A DNA stretch of 64,000 bases, from positions 1,631,001 to 1,695,000 of the forward strand of contig NZ_AP019749.1 in the NCBI RefSeq assembly GCF_006740045.1, read 5' to 3'. Each line of letters begins with the position of its first letter. The stretch's first letter is position 1. Under the pieces are notes generated by a model. The model made no database searches. It was given only the letters and a program-made list of their open reading frames with translations, and was not told the origin of the DNA. The position numbers and the translations under genes were made by a program. The DNA is from Comamonas terrigena NBRC 13299 (GTDB taxonomy: Bacteria > Pseudomonadota > Gammaproteobacteria > Burkholderiales > Burkholderiaceae_C). Positions 9,087 to 17,987 of the stretch are shown piece after piece.

Positions 9087-9710
9087 ATGTCTGCATCTAA
9101 TAACAAGGGCTTTTCCCACGAGAAGGTGGAAACCAGCAACTTCCTCATGATCGTCCTGATCCTGTTGGTGGTGGCGGTGGGTGGCCTGGTGGAAATCGTG
9201 CCGCTGTTCTTCCAGAAGTCCACGACGGAAGCCGTGCAAGGCGTCAAGCCTTATGCGCCGCTGCAGCTGATGGGCCGCGACGTCTATCTGCGCGAAGGTT
9301 GCTACAACTGCCACTCGCAGATGATCCGCCCCTTCCGCGCTGAAACCATGCGCTACGGCCACTACTCGGTGGCAGGCGAGTTCGTGTACGACCACCCCTT
9401 CCAGTGGGGCTCCAAGCGTACCGGTCCCGACCTGCACCGCGTGGGCGGCAAGTACAGCGATGAATGGCATCGCATCCACTTGAACAACCCGCGTGACGTG
9501 GTGCCCGAGTCCAACATGCCTGCGTACTCGTGGCTGGCCACCAGCGCGGTGGACCACACCGTGGTGGCACAGCGCATGAGCGCACTGCGCAATGTGGGCG
9601 TGCCTTACACCGACGAGGAAATCGCTGGTGCCGAGGAACAAGTCAAGGGCAAGACCGAGATGGAGGCTGTGATCGCCTACCTGCAAGGTCTGGGCACCGC
9701 ACTGAAGTAA
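9087..9710 (+). CDS. ccoO: Cytochrome c oxidase cbb3-type, monohaem subunit II
   Basis: Membrane-anchored cytochrome c subunit (207 residues) that passes electrons from CcoP to CcoN. One N-terminal span (about residues 19-42) is followed by a periplasmic domain with the haem c motif CYNCH (Cys72, Cys75, His76) in [14 protein letters not shown], and a methionine ligand region SNMPAYSWL. The Shine-Dalgarno TTGAGGAG sits just before the ATG. It starts 15 bp after ccoN and is cotranscribed with ccoQ and ccoP. Confidence 0.96.
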   Translation: MSASNNKGFSHEKVETSNFLMIVLILLVVAVGGLVEIVPLFFQKSTTEAVQGVKPYAPLQLMGRDVYLREGCYNCHSQMIRPFRAETMRYGHYSVAGEFVYDHPFQWGSKRTGPDLHRVGGKYSDEWHRIHLNNPRDVVPESNMPAYSWLATSAVDHTVVAQRMSALRNVGVPYTDEEIAGAEEQVKGKTEMEAVIAYLQGLGTALK

Positions 9711-9722
9711 GGGGAGAGGGTC

Positions 9723-9860
9723 ATGGATATCACCACCATGCGCATCGTGGCCACGCTGGCATCGCTGGCGTGTTTCGTGGGCATCTGGTGGTGGGCTTAT
9801 GCCCGCCGCAACCAGACCCGATTCGAAGAGGCGGCCATGCTGCCATTTGATCAAGACTGA
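9723..9860 (+). CDS. ccoQ: Cbb3-type cytochrome oxidase subunit CcoQ
   Basis: Small, 45-residue single-span subunit (CcoQ/FixQ) that stabilises the cbb3 complex. The protein begins MDITTMRIVATLASLACF, has a hydrophobic helix to about residue 24 and then the positive, polar tail typical of the family: WAYARRNQTRFEEAAMLPF. GGGGAGAGGGTC precedes the ATG. It lies 12 bp after ccoO and 26 bp before ccoP, the invariant position for this gene. Confidence 0.9.
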   Translation: MDITTMRIVATLASLACFVGIWWWAYARRNQTRFEEAAMLPFDQD

Positions 9861-9886
9861 TTTCTCCACCAGAACGAGAACATCCC

Positions 9887-10801
9887 ATGAGCGATTTCGT
9901 AAACAATTTCTGGTCGGTATACGTCTCAGGCATCACCATGGTGGGCATCCTGGCCTGCCTGATCCTGCTGTTTGTCACGGCCCGTAAGAAGGTGGTGTCG
10001 GACGAAGACAACACCACCGGCCACGTCTGGGACGAAGACCTGCGTGAGCTGAACAACCCCATGCCCCGTTGGTGGATGTGGCTGTTCATCATCACCGTGG
10101 TCTTCAGCCTGATGTACCTGGCGATGTACCCCGGCCTGGGTTCGTACACCGGCAAGCTGCAATGGAGCCAGACCGGCGCCTATGACAAGGAAGTCGAGAA
10201 GGCCAAGGCCGATCTGGAGCCGCTGTATGCGCGCTTCACGGCCATGTCGACCGAGGACATTGCCAAGGACAGCCAGGCCATGGCCATTGGCGAGCGCCTG
10301 TTCATGAACAACTGCGCCCAGTGCCACGGCTCTGACGCACGCGGCGGCAAGTCCTTCCCCAACCTTACCGATGGCGACTGGCTGCATGGCGGTACCCCCG
10401 ACCGCATCCACGAGACCATTGCCAAGGGCCGTATCGGCATGATGCCGCCGCAGGCCGAGGCGGTGGGTTCACCGGAAGACGTGCGCAACCTGGCCCACTA
10501 TGTGCTGAGCCTGTCGGGCAGCCCCCACGATTCCGTGAAGGCTTCGCTGGGCAAGTCCAAGTTCACCACCTGCGCAGCCTGCCACGGCATGGACGGCAAG
10601 GGCAACACCATGCTGGGTGCGCCCAACCTGACCGACGATGTCTGGCTGCATGGCTGGGGTGAACAAGCCATTGTGGACATGGTCACCAACGGCAAGATGA
10701 ACCAGATGCCTGCCCAGGAAGGCAAGCTGACACCGGCCCAGATCAATGTGTTGACCGCCTATGTGTGGAATTTCTCGCACAAACAGGGATCGGCAAACTG
10801 A
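9887..10801 (+). CDS. ccoP: Cytochrome c oxidase cbb3-type, dihaem subunit III
   Basis: Dihaem cytochrome c subunit of 304 residues that accepts electrons from soluble cytochrome c or directly from the bc1 complex. There are two hydrophobic segments (about 11-31 and 62-82) and two c-type haem sites, CAQCH (Cys143, Cys146, His147) and CAACH (Cys229, Cys232, His233), each followed by methionine-containing ligand regions (GMMPP, NQMPA). The two-span N-terminus is the longer CcoP form. It is last of ccoNOQP and ends 14 bases before a strong terminator. Confidence 0.96.
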   Translation: MSDFVNNFWSVYVSGITMVGILACLILLFVTARKKVVSDEDNTTGHVWDEDLRELNNPMPRWWMWLFIITVVFSLMYLAMYPGLGSYTGKLQWSQTGAYDKEVEKAKADLEPLYARFTAMSTEDIAKDSQAMAIGERLFMNNCAQCHGSDARGGKSFPNLTDGDWLHGGTPDRIHETIAKGRIGMMPPQAEAVGSPEDVRNLAHYVLSLSGSPHDSVKASLGKSKFTTCAACHGMDGKGNTMLGAPNLTDDVWLHGWGEQAIVDMVTNGKMNQMPAQEGKLTPAQINVLTAYVWNFSHKQGSAN

Positions 10802-10814
10802 TCCTCGATGAACG

Positions 10815-10841
10815 AGGCGGCACGCGAGTGCCGCCTTTTTT
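10815..10841 (+). terminator. Rho-independent terminator after ccoNOQP
   Basis: An 8-bp stem AGGCGGCA/TGCCGCCT with a six-base loop is followed by a run of seven T on the plus strand, directly after the ccoP stop. It separates ccoNOQP from ccoGH, so ccoG may rely on partial read-through or its own promoter. Confidence 0.85.
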
Positions 10842-10871
10842 CATTGGCGAGTTGAGAATGAGAGTTGCCCC

Positions 10872-12302
10872 ATGACTTCGATCAAAGAGGATAAGGCCCC
10901 CAAGAAGGTCATCCCCATCCAGGCTGCCGACCAGCCACGCAGCTTCTATGAAGCGCACAAACGTGTCTACCCACGCTCCATCAGCGGCCTCTTCATGCGC
11001 TGGCGCTGGGCTTTGGTGTTTCTCACGCAAATCATCTTCTACGGCCTGCCATGGCTGGAGTGGGGGCAGCGCCAGATGGTGCTGTTCGATCTGGGGGCAC
11101 GGCGCTTCTATCTGTTCGGCCTGGTGCTGTACCCGCAGGATTTCATCTACCTGGCGGGTCTGCTGATCATCTGCGCCCTGGCGCTGTTCCTGTTCACGGC
11201 CGTTGCAGGGCGACTGTGGTGTGGCTTCAGCTGCCCGCAAACCGTGTACACCGAAATCTTCATGTGGATCGAGCAGAAGGTCGAAGGCGAACGCAGCGCG
11301 CGCATCCGCCTGGACCAGGGGGGCTGGACGTTCGAGAAGATCTGGAAGAAATCCACCAAGCAGCTGCTGTGGATCGTCCTGTCCGTGTGGACGGGCTTCA
11401 CCTTTGTGGGCTACTTCGTGCCCATCCGCGAGCTGGGCGTGGAACTGCTGGCGCTGCAAGGCGGCTGGCAGATCTTCTGGGTGCTGTTTTATGGCTTTGC
11501 CACCTATGGCAATGCCGGGTATATGCGTGAGCAGGTGTGCAAGTACATGTGCCCCTATGCGCGTTTCCAGAGCGCCATGTTCGACAAGGACACGCTGATC
11601 GTCAGCTACGACCCGGTGCGCGGCGAGAACCGCGGCCCGCGCAAGAAGAATGTGGACTACAAGGCCCAGGGCCTGGGCGACTGCATCGACTGCAAGCTCT
11701 GCGTGCAGGTGTGCCCGGTGGGGATCGACATCCGTGACGGCCTGCAGTACGAATGCATAGGCTGCGGCCTGTGCATCGATGCGTGCAACAGCATCATGGA
11801 CAACATGCACTACCCGCGCGGTCTGATCCGCCTGACCACGCAAAATGGCGTGGCCCAGGGCTGGAAGCATGCGCAGATCCTGCGCCGTGTGCTGCGTCCG
11901 CGTGTGCTGATCTACTCCGGCATCCTGCTGGCGCTGGCCGCGGCCATGGTGGTCAGCCTGTCGCTGCGCGAGCCCTTGAAGGTGGACGTGATCCGCGACC
12001 GCGCCTCGCTGGCGCGCATTGCCGCCGGCGGCAAGCTGGAGAACGTGTTCCGCCTGCAGGTGATGAACGCGACCGAGACCGAGCAGACCTACCGGGTACG
12101 CGCCCATGGCCTGGAAGGTATCGCGGTAGCATCGGAAACCGAGGTGGTGGTGCTGCCCGCCGAAACGCGTGGCGTGGCGGTGCGGGTGCAGATTCCGTAT
12201 GGCTCGGCGCCTGCGGGTTCGCATCCGGTGTATTTCGATATCGATGCCGTCAGCGGCCAGGGCAAGGTGAGCGAGAAATCGGTGTTCATCGTGCCCCGCT
12301 GA
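10872..12302 (+). CDS. ccoG: Cytochrome oxidase accessory protein CcoG (FixG/RdxA)
   Basis: Membrane-bound iron-sulfur protein of 476 residues, proposed to reduce cupric to cuprous ions for cbb3 biogenesis. Several membrane spans lie in the first half, with a CGFSCPQTVYTEIF segment (Cys117, Cys121) and a KYMCPYARFQ segment (Cys223, Cys227) that are conserved in NapH/CcoG proteins. A ferredoxin-type domain follows with Cys271/274/277/281 and Cys295/298/301/305, enough for two 4Fe-4S clusters. The C-terminal 100 residues are an immunoglobulin-like periplasmic domain (FixG_C). It begins 70 bp after ccoP, beyond a terminator, and precedes ccoH. Confidence 0.94.
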   Translation: MTSIKEDKAPKKVIPIQAADQPRSFYEAHKRVYPRSISGLFMRWRWALVFLTQIIFYGLPWLEWGQRQMVLFDLGARRFYLFGLVLYPQDFIYLAGLLIICALALFLFTAVAGRLWCGFSCPQTVYTEIFMWIEQKVEGERSARIRLDQGGWTFEKIWKKSTKQLLWIVLSVWTGFTFVGYFVPIRELGVELLALQGGWQIFWVLFYGFATYGNAGYMREQVCKYMCPYARFQSAMFDKDTLIVSYDPVRGENRGPRKKNVDYKAQGLGDCIDCKLCVQVCPVGIDIRDGLQYECIGCGLCIDACNSIMDNMHYPRGLIRLTTQNGVAQGWKHAQILRRVLRPRVLIYSGILLALAAAMVVSLSLREPLKVDVIRDRASLARIAAGGKLENVFRLQVMNATETEQTYRVRAHGLEGIAVASETEVVVLPAETRGVAVRVQIPYGSAPAGSHPVYFDIDAVSGQGKVSEKSVFIVPR

Positions 12303-12385
12303 ACCGTGCAGGTGCCTGCGGCCAAGGGCCCGGGCACCGCAGAGAAGTTTGACCCAGGCGTTCCATGGCGCCAGAAAGACGTTCT

Positions 12386-12679
12386 ATGACGACAACAACG
12401 CAACAAGCAGTCAGCCCTGAAAAATCCGCCGCGCCGTGGTGGAAGTTTGGCCATGTGTGGCTGGTGCTGGCTGGGCCGATCATCGTGGTGATTGCCGGCC
12501 TGACCACGTTCTGGATTGCGGTGCACAGTCCCGATCCGGTGATCGAGGAGGACTACTACCGCAAGGGCATCGAGATCAACCAGACGCTGCGGAACCCGGA
12601 AAAGAGTTTTGCCCCGGCGCTCCAGAGCCGCAACCACGCCGCCACGCCGGAAGAGGCGCAGCCCAGCATGAAGCCGTGA
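12386..12679 (+). CDS. ccoH: FixH/CcoH-family assembly protein
   Basis: Small membrane protein with one N-terminal span, of the FixH family that helps early assembly of the cbb3 oxidase. From ATG 12386 it is 97 residues long: a short cytoplasmic tail, the segment KFGHVWLVLAGPIIVVIAG, then the conserved pattern DPVIEEDYYRKGIEINQTL that marks the family. An in-frame ATG at 12365 would give 104 residues; neither start has a strong Shine-Dalgarno. It lies 83 bp after ccoG and before a bidirectional terminator. The family's usual further periplasmic region is short here. Confidence 0.85.
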   Translation: MTTTTQQAVSPEKSAAPWWKFGHVWLVLAGPIIVVIAGLTTFWIAVHSPDPVIEEDYYRKGIEINQTLRNPEKSFAPALQSRNHAATPEEAQPSMKP

Positions 12680-12700
12680 GGCGCTTGGTAAGCACGCTGC

Positions 12701-12730
12701 AAAAAAGCCAACCGACCGGTTGGCTTTTTT
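12701..12730. terminator. Bidirectional terminator after ccoH
   Basis: Thirteen-base arms (AAAAAAGCCAACC and its complement) enclose a four-base loop, giving T-runs on both strands. It lies between ccoH and the convergent SDR gene. The 167 bp from 12731 to the SDR stop at 12898 hold no visible gene. Confidence 0.85.
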
Positions 12731-12897
12731 GTGGCTGTCGTGCAGGGCGTCCGGCAGTGGCGCTGCCGTGCAGAAGGGGTGCCCCGTCACGGCCTGAGCA
12801 CCTGCCGCATGGGTTTGAACGTTCCGGTCACCAAAAGCCAGATCGGCCGGAGGACAGGGGAGACGCAGCGGCTGCCGTGCCGATCTGCGGCAGTCAA

Positions 12898-13656
12898 TCA
12901 GCGCGGAGCGAGGCGGATTGCGCCATCCAGGCGGATCACCTCGCCGTTGAGCATGTCGTTTTCCAGGATGTGGCAGGCCAGCTTGGCGTAGTCCTGGGGC
13001 GTGCCCAGGCGGCTGGGGAAGGGCACGCCAGCGGCCAGCGCATCCTGCACTTCTTGGGGCATGCCGAACAGCATGGGTGTGCCAAAGATGCCGGGGGCAA
13101 TTGTCATATTGCGTATGCCGTTGCGTGCGAGATCACGGGCAATGGGCAGTGTCATGCCGACCACGCCGCCCTTGGACGCGGCATAGGCTGCCTGGCCGAT
13201 CTGGCCGTCGTAGGCCGCCACGCTGGCGGTGGAGATCAGCACGCCGCGCTCGCCGGTGCTTTCCGGCTCGTTCTTGCTCATGGCATCGGCGGCCAGGCGG
13301 ATCATGTTGAAGCTGCCTATCAGGTTCACCGTGATCACCTTCTGGTACAGCGCCAGGCTGTGGGGCCCGTTCTTGCCCACGGTCTTTTCGGCCGGGGCAA
13401 TGCCCGCGCAGTTGACCAGGCCCATCAGCTTGCCCAGCGACACGGCCTTGGCCACCACGGCCTGGCCGTCGGCTTCGTTGCTGACATCGCAGCGCACAAA
13501 GGCGCCGCCAATATCTGCTGCCACGGCTTCGCCTTTTTCCTGCTGCATGTCGGCGATGACAACGGTGCCGCCCTTGGCGGCCAGCATGCGGGCCGTGCCT
13601 TCACCCAGGCCTGAAGCGCCGCCGGTGACGATGAAAACCTTGCCTTGAATGTCCAT
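12898..13656 (-). CDS. SDR-family 3-hydroxyacyl-CoA dehydrogenase-like protein
   Basis: NAD(P)-dependent short-chain dehydrogenase of 252 residues. The cofactor motif TGGASGLG (about residues 11-18), the NCAG strand motif and the catalytic Ser-Tyr-Lys set ([11 protein letters not shown] then YAASK) are all visible. The sequence reads like the type II 3-hydroxyacyl-CoA dehydrogenase (HSD17B10-like) branch, which acts in beta-oxidation or isoleucine/2-methylbutyrate breakdown; substrate is inferred only. A perfect 14-bp palindrome lies 20 bp before the start codon and could be an operator of a branched-chain or fatty-acid regulator. Divergent partners are absent; the next gene on this strand upstream is the iron-type binding protein. 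Confidence 0.88.
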   Translation of the reverse strand: MDIQGKVFIVTGGASGLGEGTARMLAAKGGTVVIADMQQEKGEAVAADIGGAFVRCDVSNEADGQAVVAKAVSLGKLMGLVNCAGIAPAEKTVGKNGPHSLALYQKVITVNLIGSFNMIRLAADAMSKNEPESTGERGVLISTASVAAYDGQIGQAAYAASKGGVVGMTLPIARDLARNGIRNMTIAPGIFGTPMLFGMPQEVQDALAAGVPFPSRLGTPQDYAKLACHILENDMLNGEVIRLDGAIRLAPR

Positions 13657-13675
13657 GGTGTCTCCTGTTGGTATG

Positions 13676-13689
13676 TGACGTATACGTCA
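13676..13689. promoter_or_regulatory. 14-bp perfect palindrome upstream of the SDR gene
   Basis: TGACGTATACGTCA is fully self-complementary and is centred about 26 bp before the ATG of the dehydrogenase. The ACGT-N2-ACGT core resembles operators described for MerR-type LiuR regulators of branched-chain amino acid catabolism. That identity is an inference from similarity, and no liuR gene is in the window. Confidence 0.5.
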
Positions 13690-13733
13690 ATTATGCGGGG
13701 TGATGGGGGGCGGCCCTGTCCCGTGAATGCAAC

Positions 13734-13756
13734 AAAAAACCCGGCCAGGGCCGGGT
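13734..13756 (-). terminator. Terminator of the binding-protein gene
   Basis: On the minus strand a CCCGGCC/GGCCGGG hairpin with a tiny loop is followed by GTTTTTT, 23 bases after the stop of the gene ending at 13779. Confidence 0.75.
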
Positions 13757-13778
13757 GGATTGCACAGGGAGGGGCGGT

Positions 13779-14828
13779 TTACTGGAAGCCGACGCGGTCC
13801 AGCATCTGCTGCACCTTGACCATGTTGGCGCCCACGGCCGAGATCGGGATGGTTTCGCTCTTGAAGGGCTTGCCCTGGGTCATGGCCTTGAGTGCGGGGT
13901 TGTCCACGGTCACGCCCTTGGCGGTGGGCCATTCGTTGTTGCCGTTGGCAAAGTAGTTCTGGGCGGCCGGGCTGGCCAGGTATTCCAGAAACTTGACGGC
14001 GTTGTCCTTGTGCTTGGCGTGCTTGGCCACCGCACCGCCGGCAATGTTCATGTGGGTACCGTAGCTGTCCTGGTTGGGGAACACCACACCGACCTTTTCG
14101 GTGACCTGCACATCGGCCGGGTTGGCCGAGCGCATCAGGCGTGCCAGGTAGTAGCTGTTGGTCACGGCGATATCGCATTCACCAGCGGCCACGGCCTTGA
14201 TCTGGTCGGTGTCACCACCCTTGGGGGCGCGGGCCAGGTTGTCCTTGATGCCCTTGAGCCAGGCTTCGGCCTTGGCCTCGCCCATGTGCTCGGTCACGGC
14301 GCCGAACATGCTCAGGTTGTAGGGGTGGGAGCCGGAGCGGATGCAGATCTTGCCCTTGTTCTTGGGGTCGGACAGCGCTTCGTAGGTGGCCACATCGGCA
14401 GGCTGCACCTTGGCCTTGTTGTAGACCACCACCCGGGCGCGGGTGGAGAAGCCGAACCAGCTGATGCCGCCATCGGCTTCGGGCTTGCTGCGCAGGTTGG
14501 CGGGGATGGCGTTGTTCAGCGCTGCCGAGTGGATGGGCTGGAACAGGCCGTCCTTCTCGCCACGGTACAGGCGCGCGGCGTCGACCATCAGGATCACGTC
14601 GGCGGGGGAGGCAGCGCCTTCGGCCTTCAGGCGCGCAATGATGCCTGCATCGTCGGAATCCACGCGGTTGACCTTGATGCCCGTGGCCTTGGTGAAGCCG
14701 GTGTACAGCTCTTCGTCGGTGTTGTAGTGGCGGGCCGAATACAGGTTCACCACCTGCTCCTGGGCCAGCGCATGGCCGGCAACGACCAGGGCACAAGCGG
14801 AAACAAGGGCTTTCAAAGCGTGCTGCAT
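13779..14828 (-). CDS. Iron(III)-type ABC transporter substrate-binding protein
   Basis: Periplasmic binding protein of 349 residues in the FbpA/FutA (extracellular solute-binding family 1) group, which capture ferric iron. A signal peptide (MQHALKALVSACALVVAGHALA) is followed by EQVVNLYSARHYNTDEELY, in which the FutA-type opening with its metal-ligand tyrosine/histidine region is recognisable; a paired-tyrosine segment VTNSYYLARL (about residues 232-241) is the usual Fe ligand site. The start is set at 14828, the methionine heading the signal peptide. No permease or ATPase gene is adjacent, so it is an orphan receptor here. No convincing Fur box was found upstream. Confidence 0.88.
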   Translation of the reverse strand: MQHALKALVSACALVVAGHALAQEQVVNLYSARHYNTDEELYTGFTKATGIKVNRVDSDDAGIIARLKAEGAASPADVILMVDAARLYRGEKDGLFQPIHSAALNNAIPANLRSKPEADGGISWFGFSTRARVVVYNKAKVQPADVATYEALSDPKNKGKICIRSGSHPYNLSMFGAVTEHMGEAKAEAWLKGIKDNLARAPKGGDTDQIKAVAAGECDIAVTNSYYLARLMRSANPADVQVTEKVGVVFPNQDSYGTHMNIAGGAVAKHAKHKDNAVKFLEYLASPAAQNYFANGNNEWPTAKGVTVDNPALKAMTQGKPFKSETIPISAVGANMVKVQQMLDRVGFQ

Positions 14829-14961
14829 GGATGGACTTTCAGTGCAAAACAAAAGAAGGAAATGAGGGCGCATGATAGTCTGAACGCGAATCTTTCTTAA
14901 CCACAAGCCCGCAGTTGTTGTGGGCGATCAAGCACTGCGACCGGCAAGCCCTGGCCGAGGC

Positions 14962-14990
14962 AAAAAAAAACCCGGTCAAAGACCGGGTTT
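14962..14990 (-). terminator. Terminator downstream of the phasin gene
   Basis: Read on the minus strand, AAACCCGGTC and GACCGGG pair around a three-base loop and are followed by nine T. It lies 145 bp beyond the phasin stop codon and upstream of the binding-protein gene. Confidence 0.75.
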
Positions 14991-15134
14991 GAAAGGATCC
15001 AAGAAACGGGGGTTTCGAGAGGATCCAAGGAGACAACTGGTGCCATGAAGCATGGTGGTGCTCCAGGCGATGGCATGATTATAGGGTAATCCCTAGATGA
15101 TTGTCAAATGCCATCGCGTCGGCATGTCCAGGGC

Positions 15135-15680
15135 TTAGCGCTTGCGGCTGGCGGCCGTAGCGGCTTGCGTGGCGGTGGAGGCCACTGCATTGATGTTGGC
15201 TTCGGTCATGTCGGAAGCTTGCTTCACCGCCTTTTGCATGCTTTCGAAGGCATTGGTGGCGGCCGACACGGCGCTCTTCATCACGGCCACGGCGGTTTCG
15301 GAGCCGGCGGGAGCGTTCTTGGCGGTGCTGTCCACCAGGCTGGAGAAGCTCTTTTGCAGCTCGGCAGCCTTTTCTTCAAAGGTCTTGGAGAATTCGCCGC
15401 TGGTGGCCGAAGCGATGTTGTACAGGTGGCGGTTGTAGGCGGCGGTCTTTTCGGCCAGGGGTTGGAACAGGTTGGCTTGCAACTGCAGCAGCTCTTGCGC
15501 GTCCTTCACGCTCAGCAGGGATTGGGTGTGGCTGGCGGCCTCGTTCAGGGCGGCGCGGGTGGCCGTCACATTCAGCTCCACCAGCTTTTCCACGCCTTCG
15601 AAGGCTTTGGAAGTCAGGCCAAACAGGGTTTCCAGGTTGGCTTTTTGTGCGCTCAGGATTTGGTCAGCGGTCAGGGACAT
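15135..15680 (-). CDS. phaP: Phasin family protein
   Basis: Small amphipathic protein (181 residues) that coats polyhydroxyalkanoate granules and limits their size. The N-terminal part reads [35 protein letters not shown], very close to the phasin_2 family opening, and the rest is alanine-rich, helical and free of cysteine, ending in a basic ASRKR tail. GGAGAACCACA precedes the ATG. The gene stands alone, with 262 bp to the divergent thioesterase. Upstream there are two TGCGCTGCA repeats that might bind a granule-responsive regulator. Confidence 0.92.
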   Translation of the reverse strand: MSLTADQILSAQKANLETLFGLTSKAFEGVEKLVELNVTATRAALNEAASHTQSLLSVKDAQELLQLQANLFQPLAEKTAAYNRHLYNIASATSGEFSKTFEEKAAELQKSFSSLVDSTAKNAPAGSETAVAVMKSAVSAATNAFESMQKAVKQASDMTEANINAVASTATQAATAASRKR

Positions 15681-15951
15681 TGTGGTTCTCCAGGTTGGGT
15701 GGCCATACGCTGGCCAGTTGCGTCACAACTGCGGGCTTCAAGAATTTATGTTGCGCTGCAGCATGACTGAATTTTATGCAGTGTCGGATTTCGCGCAAGT
15801 GTTTTTGCTGCGCTGCATCAAATATTTACCCAAATGCGGTTTTCTATACACAGAAAGCCGGATGGGCGGCCGGTGCCCGCGGTGTTGCGCCACCACAAAA
15901 CCACGTTTTGCCCGATAGGCGGCTTGCGAGTGGGGCCACACAATGTTCGCC

Positions 15952-16470
15952 ATGACCGACAAGCCTGTTTCCTCTTCTCAACCTTCTGCCGCTTCTTCTG
16001 CGGCCGCTGCTGCTACCGCACGGCCCAGTGCCCAGCCGCGCTCCAGCTACCCGGTGTTTCTGCCCATCACCACGCGCTGGTCGGACAACGATGTCTACGG
16101 CCATGTGAACAACGTCGTCTATTACAGCTGGTTCGACACGGCGGTGAACGCCCACCTGATTGAACAGGGCGTGCTGGACTTCCACGGTGGCGACACCATC
16201 GGCCTGGTGGTGGAGACGCAGTGCAACTACTTTGCCTCCCTGGCCTATCCGCAGAAAGTGGAGGCCGGCATCCGCGTGGCCCGGCTGGGAGGCAGCAGCG
16301 TGCGCTATGAGGTGGGCATTTTTGCCGCGGGCAGCGAGGAATCGGCGGCGGCCGGCCACTTTGTGCATGTGTATGTGGACGCCGCCACGCGCCGTCCCAA
16401 GCCGCTGCCGGAGGCGCTGCGGCGGGTGCTGCAGGCCTTGCAGCCGGCCACGGCAGCGGCCGCAGTCTGA
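15952..16470 (+). CDS. Acyl-CoA thioesterase, 4HBT hot-dog family
   Basis: Hot-dog-fold thioesterase that hydrolyses an acyl-CoA. The region TRWSDNDVYGHVNNVVYYSWFDTAVN (starting near residue 39) has the characteristic Asp before GHVNN and the Tyr-x-x-Trp-Phe-Asp helix of the 4-hydroxybenzoyl-CoA thioesterase family. The first 35 residues are a low-complexity Ser/Ala tail and likely disordered. ATG 15952 gives 172 residues, while ATG 15943, three codons upstream, is equally possible. It stands alone between phasin (divergent) and pncB. Physiological substrate unknown. Confidence 0.88.
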   Translation: MTDKPVSSSQPSAASSAAAAATARPSAQPRSSYPVFLPITTRWSDNDVYGHVNNVVYYSWFDTAVNAHLIEQGVLDFHGGDTIGLVVETQCNYFASLAYPQKVEAGIRVARLGGSSVRYEVGIFAAGSEESAAAGHFVHVYVDAATRRPKPLPEALRRVLQALQPATAAAAV

Positions 16471-16501
16471 CGCGCCAGGGCAGATCTGGTGCATGCCTGG
16501 T

Positions 16502-16518
16502 GCATGTCTTAGACATGC
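16502..16518. promoter_or_regulatory. Palindrome upstream of pncB
   Basis: GCATGTCTTAGACATGC is an inverted repeat with 8-base arms around one central base, about 180 bp before the pncB start and 32 bp after the thioesterase stop. It could be an operator; no known motif is matched and it lacks a T-tail. Confidence 0.35.
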
Positions 16519-16697
16519 CGGGGCTGTGCCCAGCGCGCAGCTGCAATGAATTTGATAGCTGCCCAGGATCACCATGGTTGCATCAGCGGTGATTTGGATG
16601 TCCATGTATGCGCCGCGCGGTTTTGCCCGGGCCCGTGCCCGCTTGGCCTACACTGTGCCCTCTGTTCCGATCGCGCCGCCATGCGGGCGCACTTTCC

Positions 16698-17906
16698 ATG
16701 ATCATCCACAGTCTGCTCGACACCGACCTGTACAAGTTCACCATGATGCAGGTGGTGTTGCACCAGTTCCCCGGTGCTGCCGTGGAGTACAAGTTCAAGT
16801 GCCGCAACCCGGGCGTGCAACTGGCCCCCCTGGTGCAGGAGATTCGGGACGAGATCCGCCAGCTGTGCAGCCTCAGCTTCACCACCGATGAGCTGGACTA
16901 CCTGCGTTCGCTGCGCTTCATCAAGAGTGATTTTGTGGATTTTCTGGGGCTGTTCCGCCTCAATGAAAAGTACATCCAGGTCACGCCACTGCCCACGGGC
17001 GAGATCGACATCACCATCCAGGGGCCCTGGCTGCACACCATCCTGTTTGAAATCCCGGTGCTGGCCATCGTCAACGAGGTGTATTTCCGCAATACCCAGC
17101 CCCGCCCGGACTGGGGCGAAGGCCGCGCACGGCTGCAGGCCAAGATTGCCCAGATGCGCGGCGAAGGGCTGGAACACCTGAAGATTGCGGATTACGGTAC
17201 GCGCCGGCGCTTTGCTCGCAGCTGGCACGAAGAGGTGCTGCGCACGCTGTGCCGCGATCTGGGTGCGGGCGAACAGCGTCCCGCACCGGGCCATGGACCG
17301 GGGCAGTTTGCCGGCACCAGCAATGTGCTGTTTGCCAAGGAACTGGGCATCTTGCCGCTGGGCACCATGGCGCATGAATACCTGCAGGCCTGCCAGGCGC
17401 TGGGCCCGCGCCTGCGCGACAGCCAGATCTACGGCTTTGAATCCTGGGCGCGGGAGTACCGTGGGGATCTGGGCATTGCGCTGTCGGATGTGTACGGCAT
17501 GAATGCCTTTCTGCGCGACTTCGACCTGTATTTCTGCAAGCTGTTCGATGGCGCCCGCCATGACAGCGGCGATCCGTTTGCCTGGGGGGAGCGTCTGCTG
17601 GCGCATTACCGCGACAACCGGGTCGATCCGCTGACCAAGACTCTGATCTTCAGTGATGCGCTGACCATCCCGCGCACCATCGAGCTGTACCGGCGTTTCC
17701 ATGGCCGCTGTCTGCTGGCCTTTGGCATCGGCACCAATCTGACCAACGACCTGGGCTATGAGCCGCTGCAGATCGTCATCAAGATGACGCGCTGCAACGG
17801 ACAGCCGGTGGCCAAGCTGTCGGACACGCCGGGAAAAAGCATGTGCGACGACCAGAAGTACCTGGCCTACCTGCGTCAGGTATTTGACATCGCTCCCACG
17901 GCATGA
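16698..17906 (+). CDS. pncB: Nicotinate phosphoribosyltransferase
   Basis: Joins nicotinate to PRPP, forming nicotinate mononucleotide in the NAD salvage (Preiss-Handler) pathway. The 402-residue protein opens with the family pattern [14 protein letters not shown]. Other marks are FKCRNPG, the active-site region [15 protein letters not shown] with the histidine that is autophosphorylated in this family, [24 protein letters not shown] and [18 protein letters not shown]. The start at 16698 is chosen because homology begins at once; 30 in-frame upstream residues look non-coding. It is followed 81 bp later by nhaD. Confidence 0.95.
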   Translation: MIIHSLLDTDLYKFTMMQVVLHQFPGAAVEYKFKCRNPGVQLAPLVQEIRDEIRQLCSLSFTTDELDYLRSLRFIKSDFVDFLGLFRLNEKYIQVTPLPTGEIDITIQGPWLHTILFEIPVLAIVNEVYFRNTQPRPDWGEGRARLQAKIAQMRGEGLEHLKIADYGTRRRFARSWHEEVLRTLCRDLGAGEQRPAPGHGPGQFAGTSNVLFAKELGILPLGTMAHEYLQACQALGPRLRDSQIYGFESWAREYRGDLGIALSDVYGMNAFLRDFDLYFCKLFDGARHDSGDPFAWGERLLAHYRDNRVDPLTKTLIFSDALTIPRTIELYRRFHGRCLLAFGIGTNLTNDLGYEPLQIVIKMTRCNGQPVAKLSDTPGKSMCDDQKYLAYLRQVFDIAPTA

Positions 17907-17987
17907 TCGGGCACGCAGGACGGCCCCGCGCACAGAGGGCACGCCTGCGGTCCACAACTACAAAGAGACAGAAGAAGGAGTACCCCT

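Noticed and set aside
7689..9869. 726-codon frame antisense to ccoN and ccoO
   Set aside because: Same cause: the composition is an artefact of the reverse strand of conserved membrane proteins.
14829..14961. Possible Fur box before the iron-type binding protein
   Set aside because: GATAGTCTGAACGCGAATC matches the Fur consensus too poorly to call.
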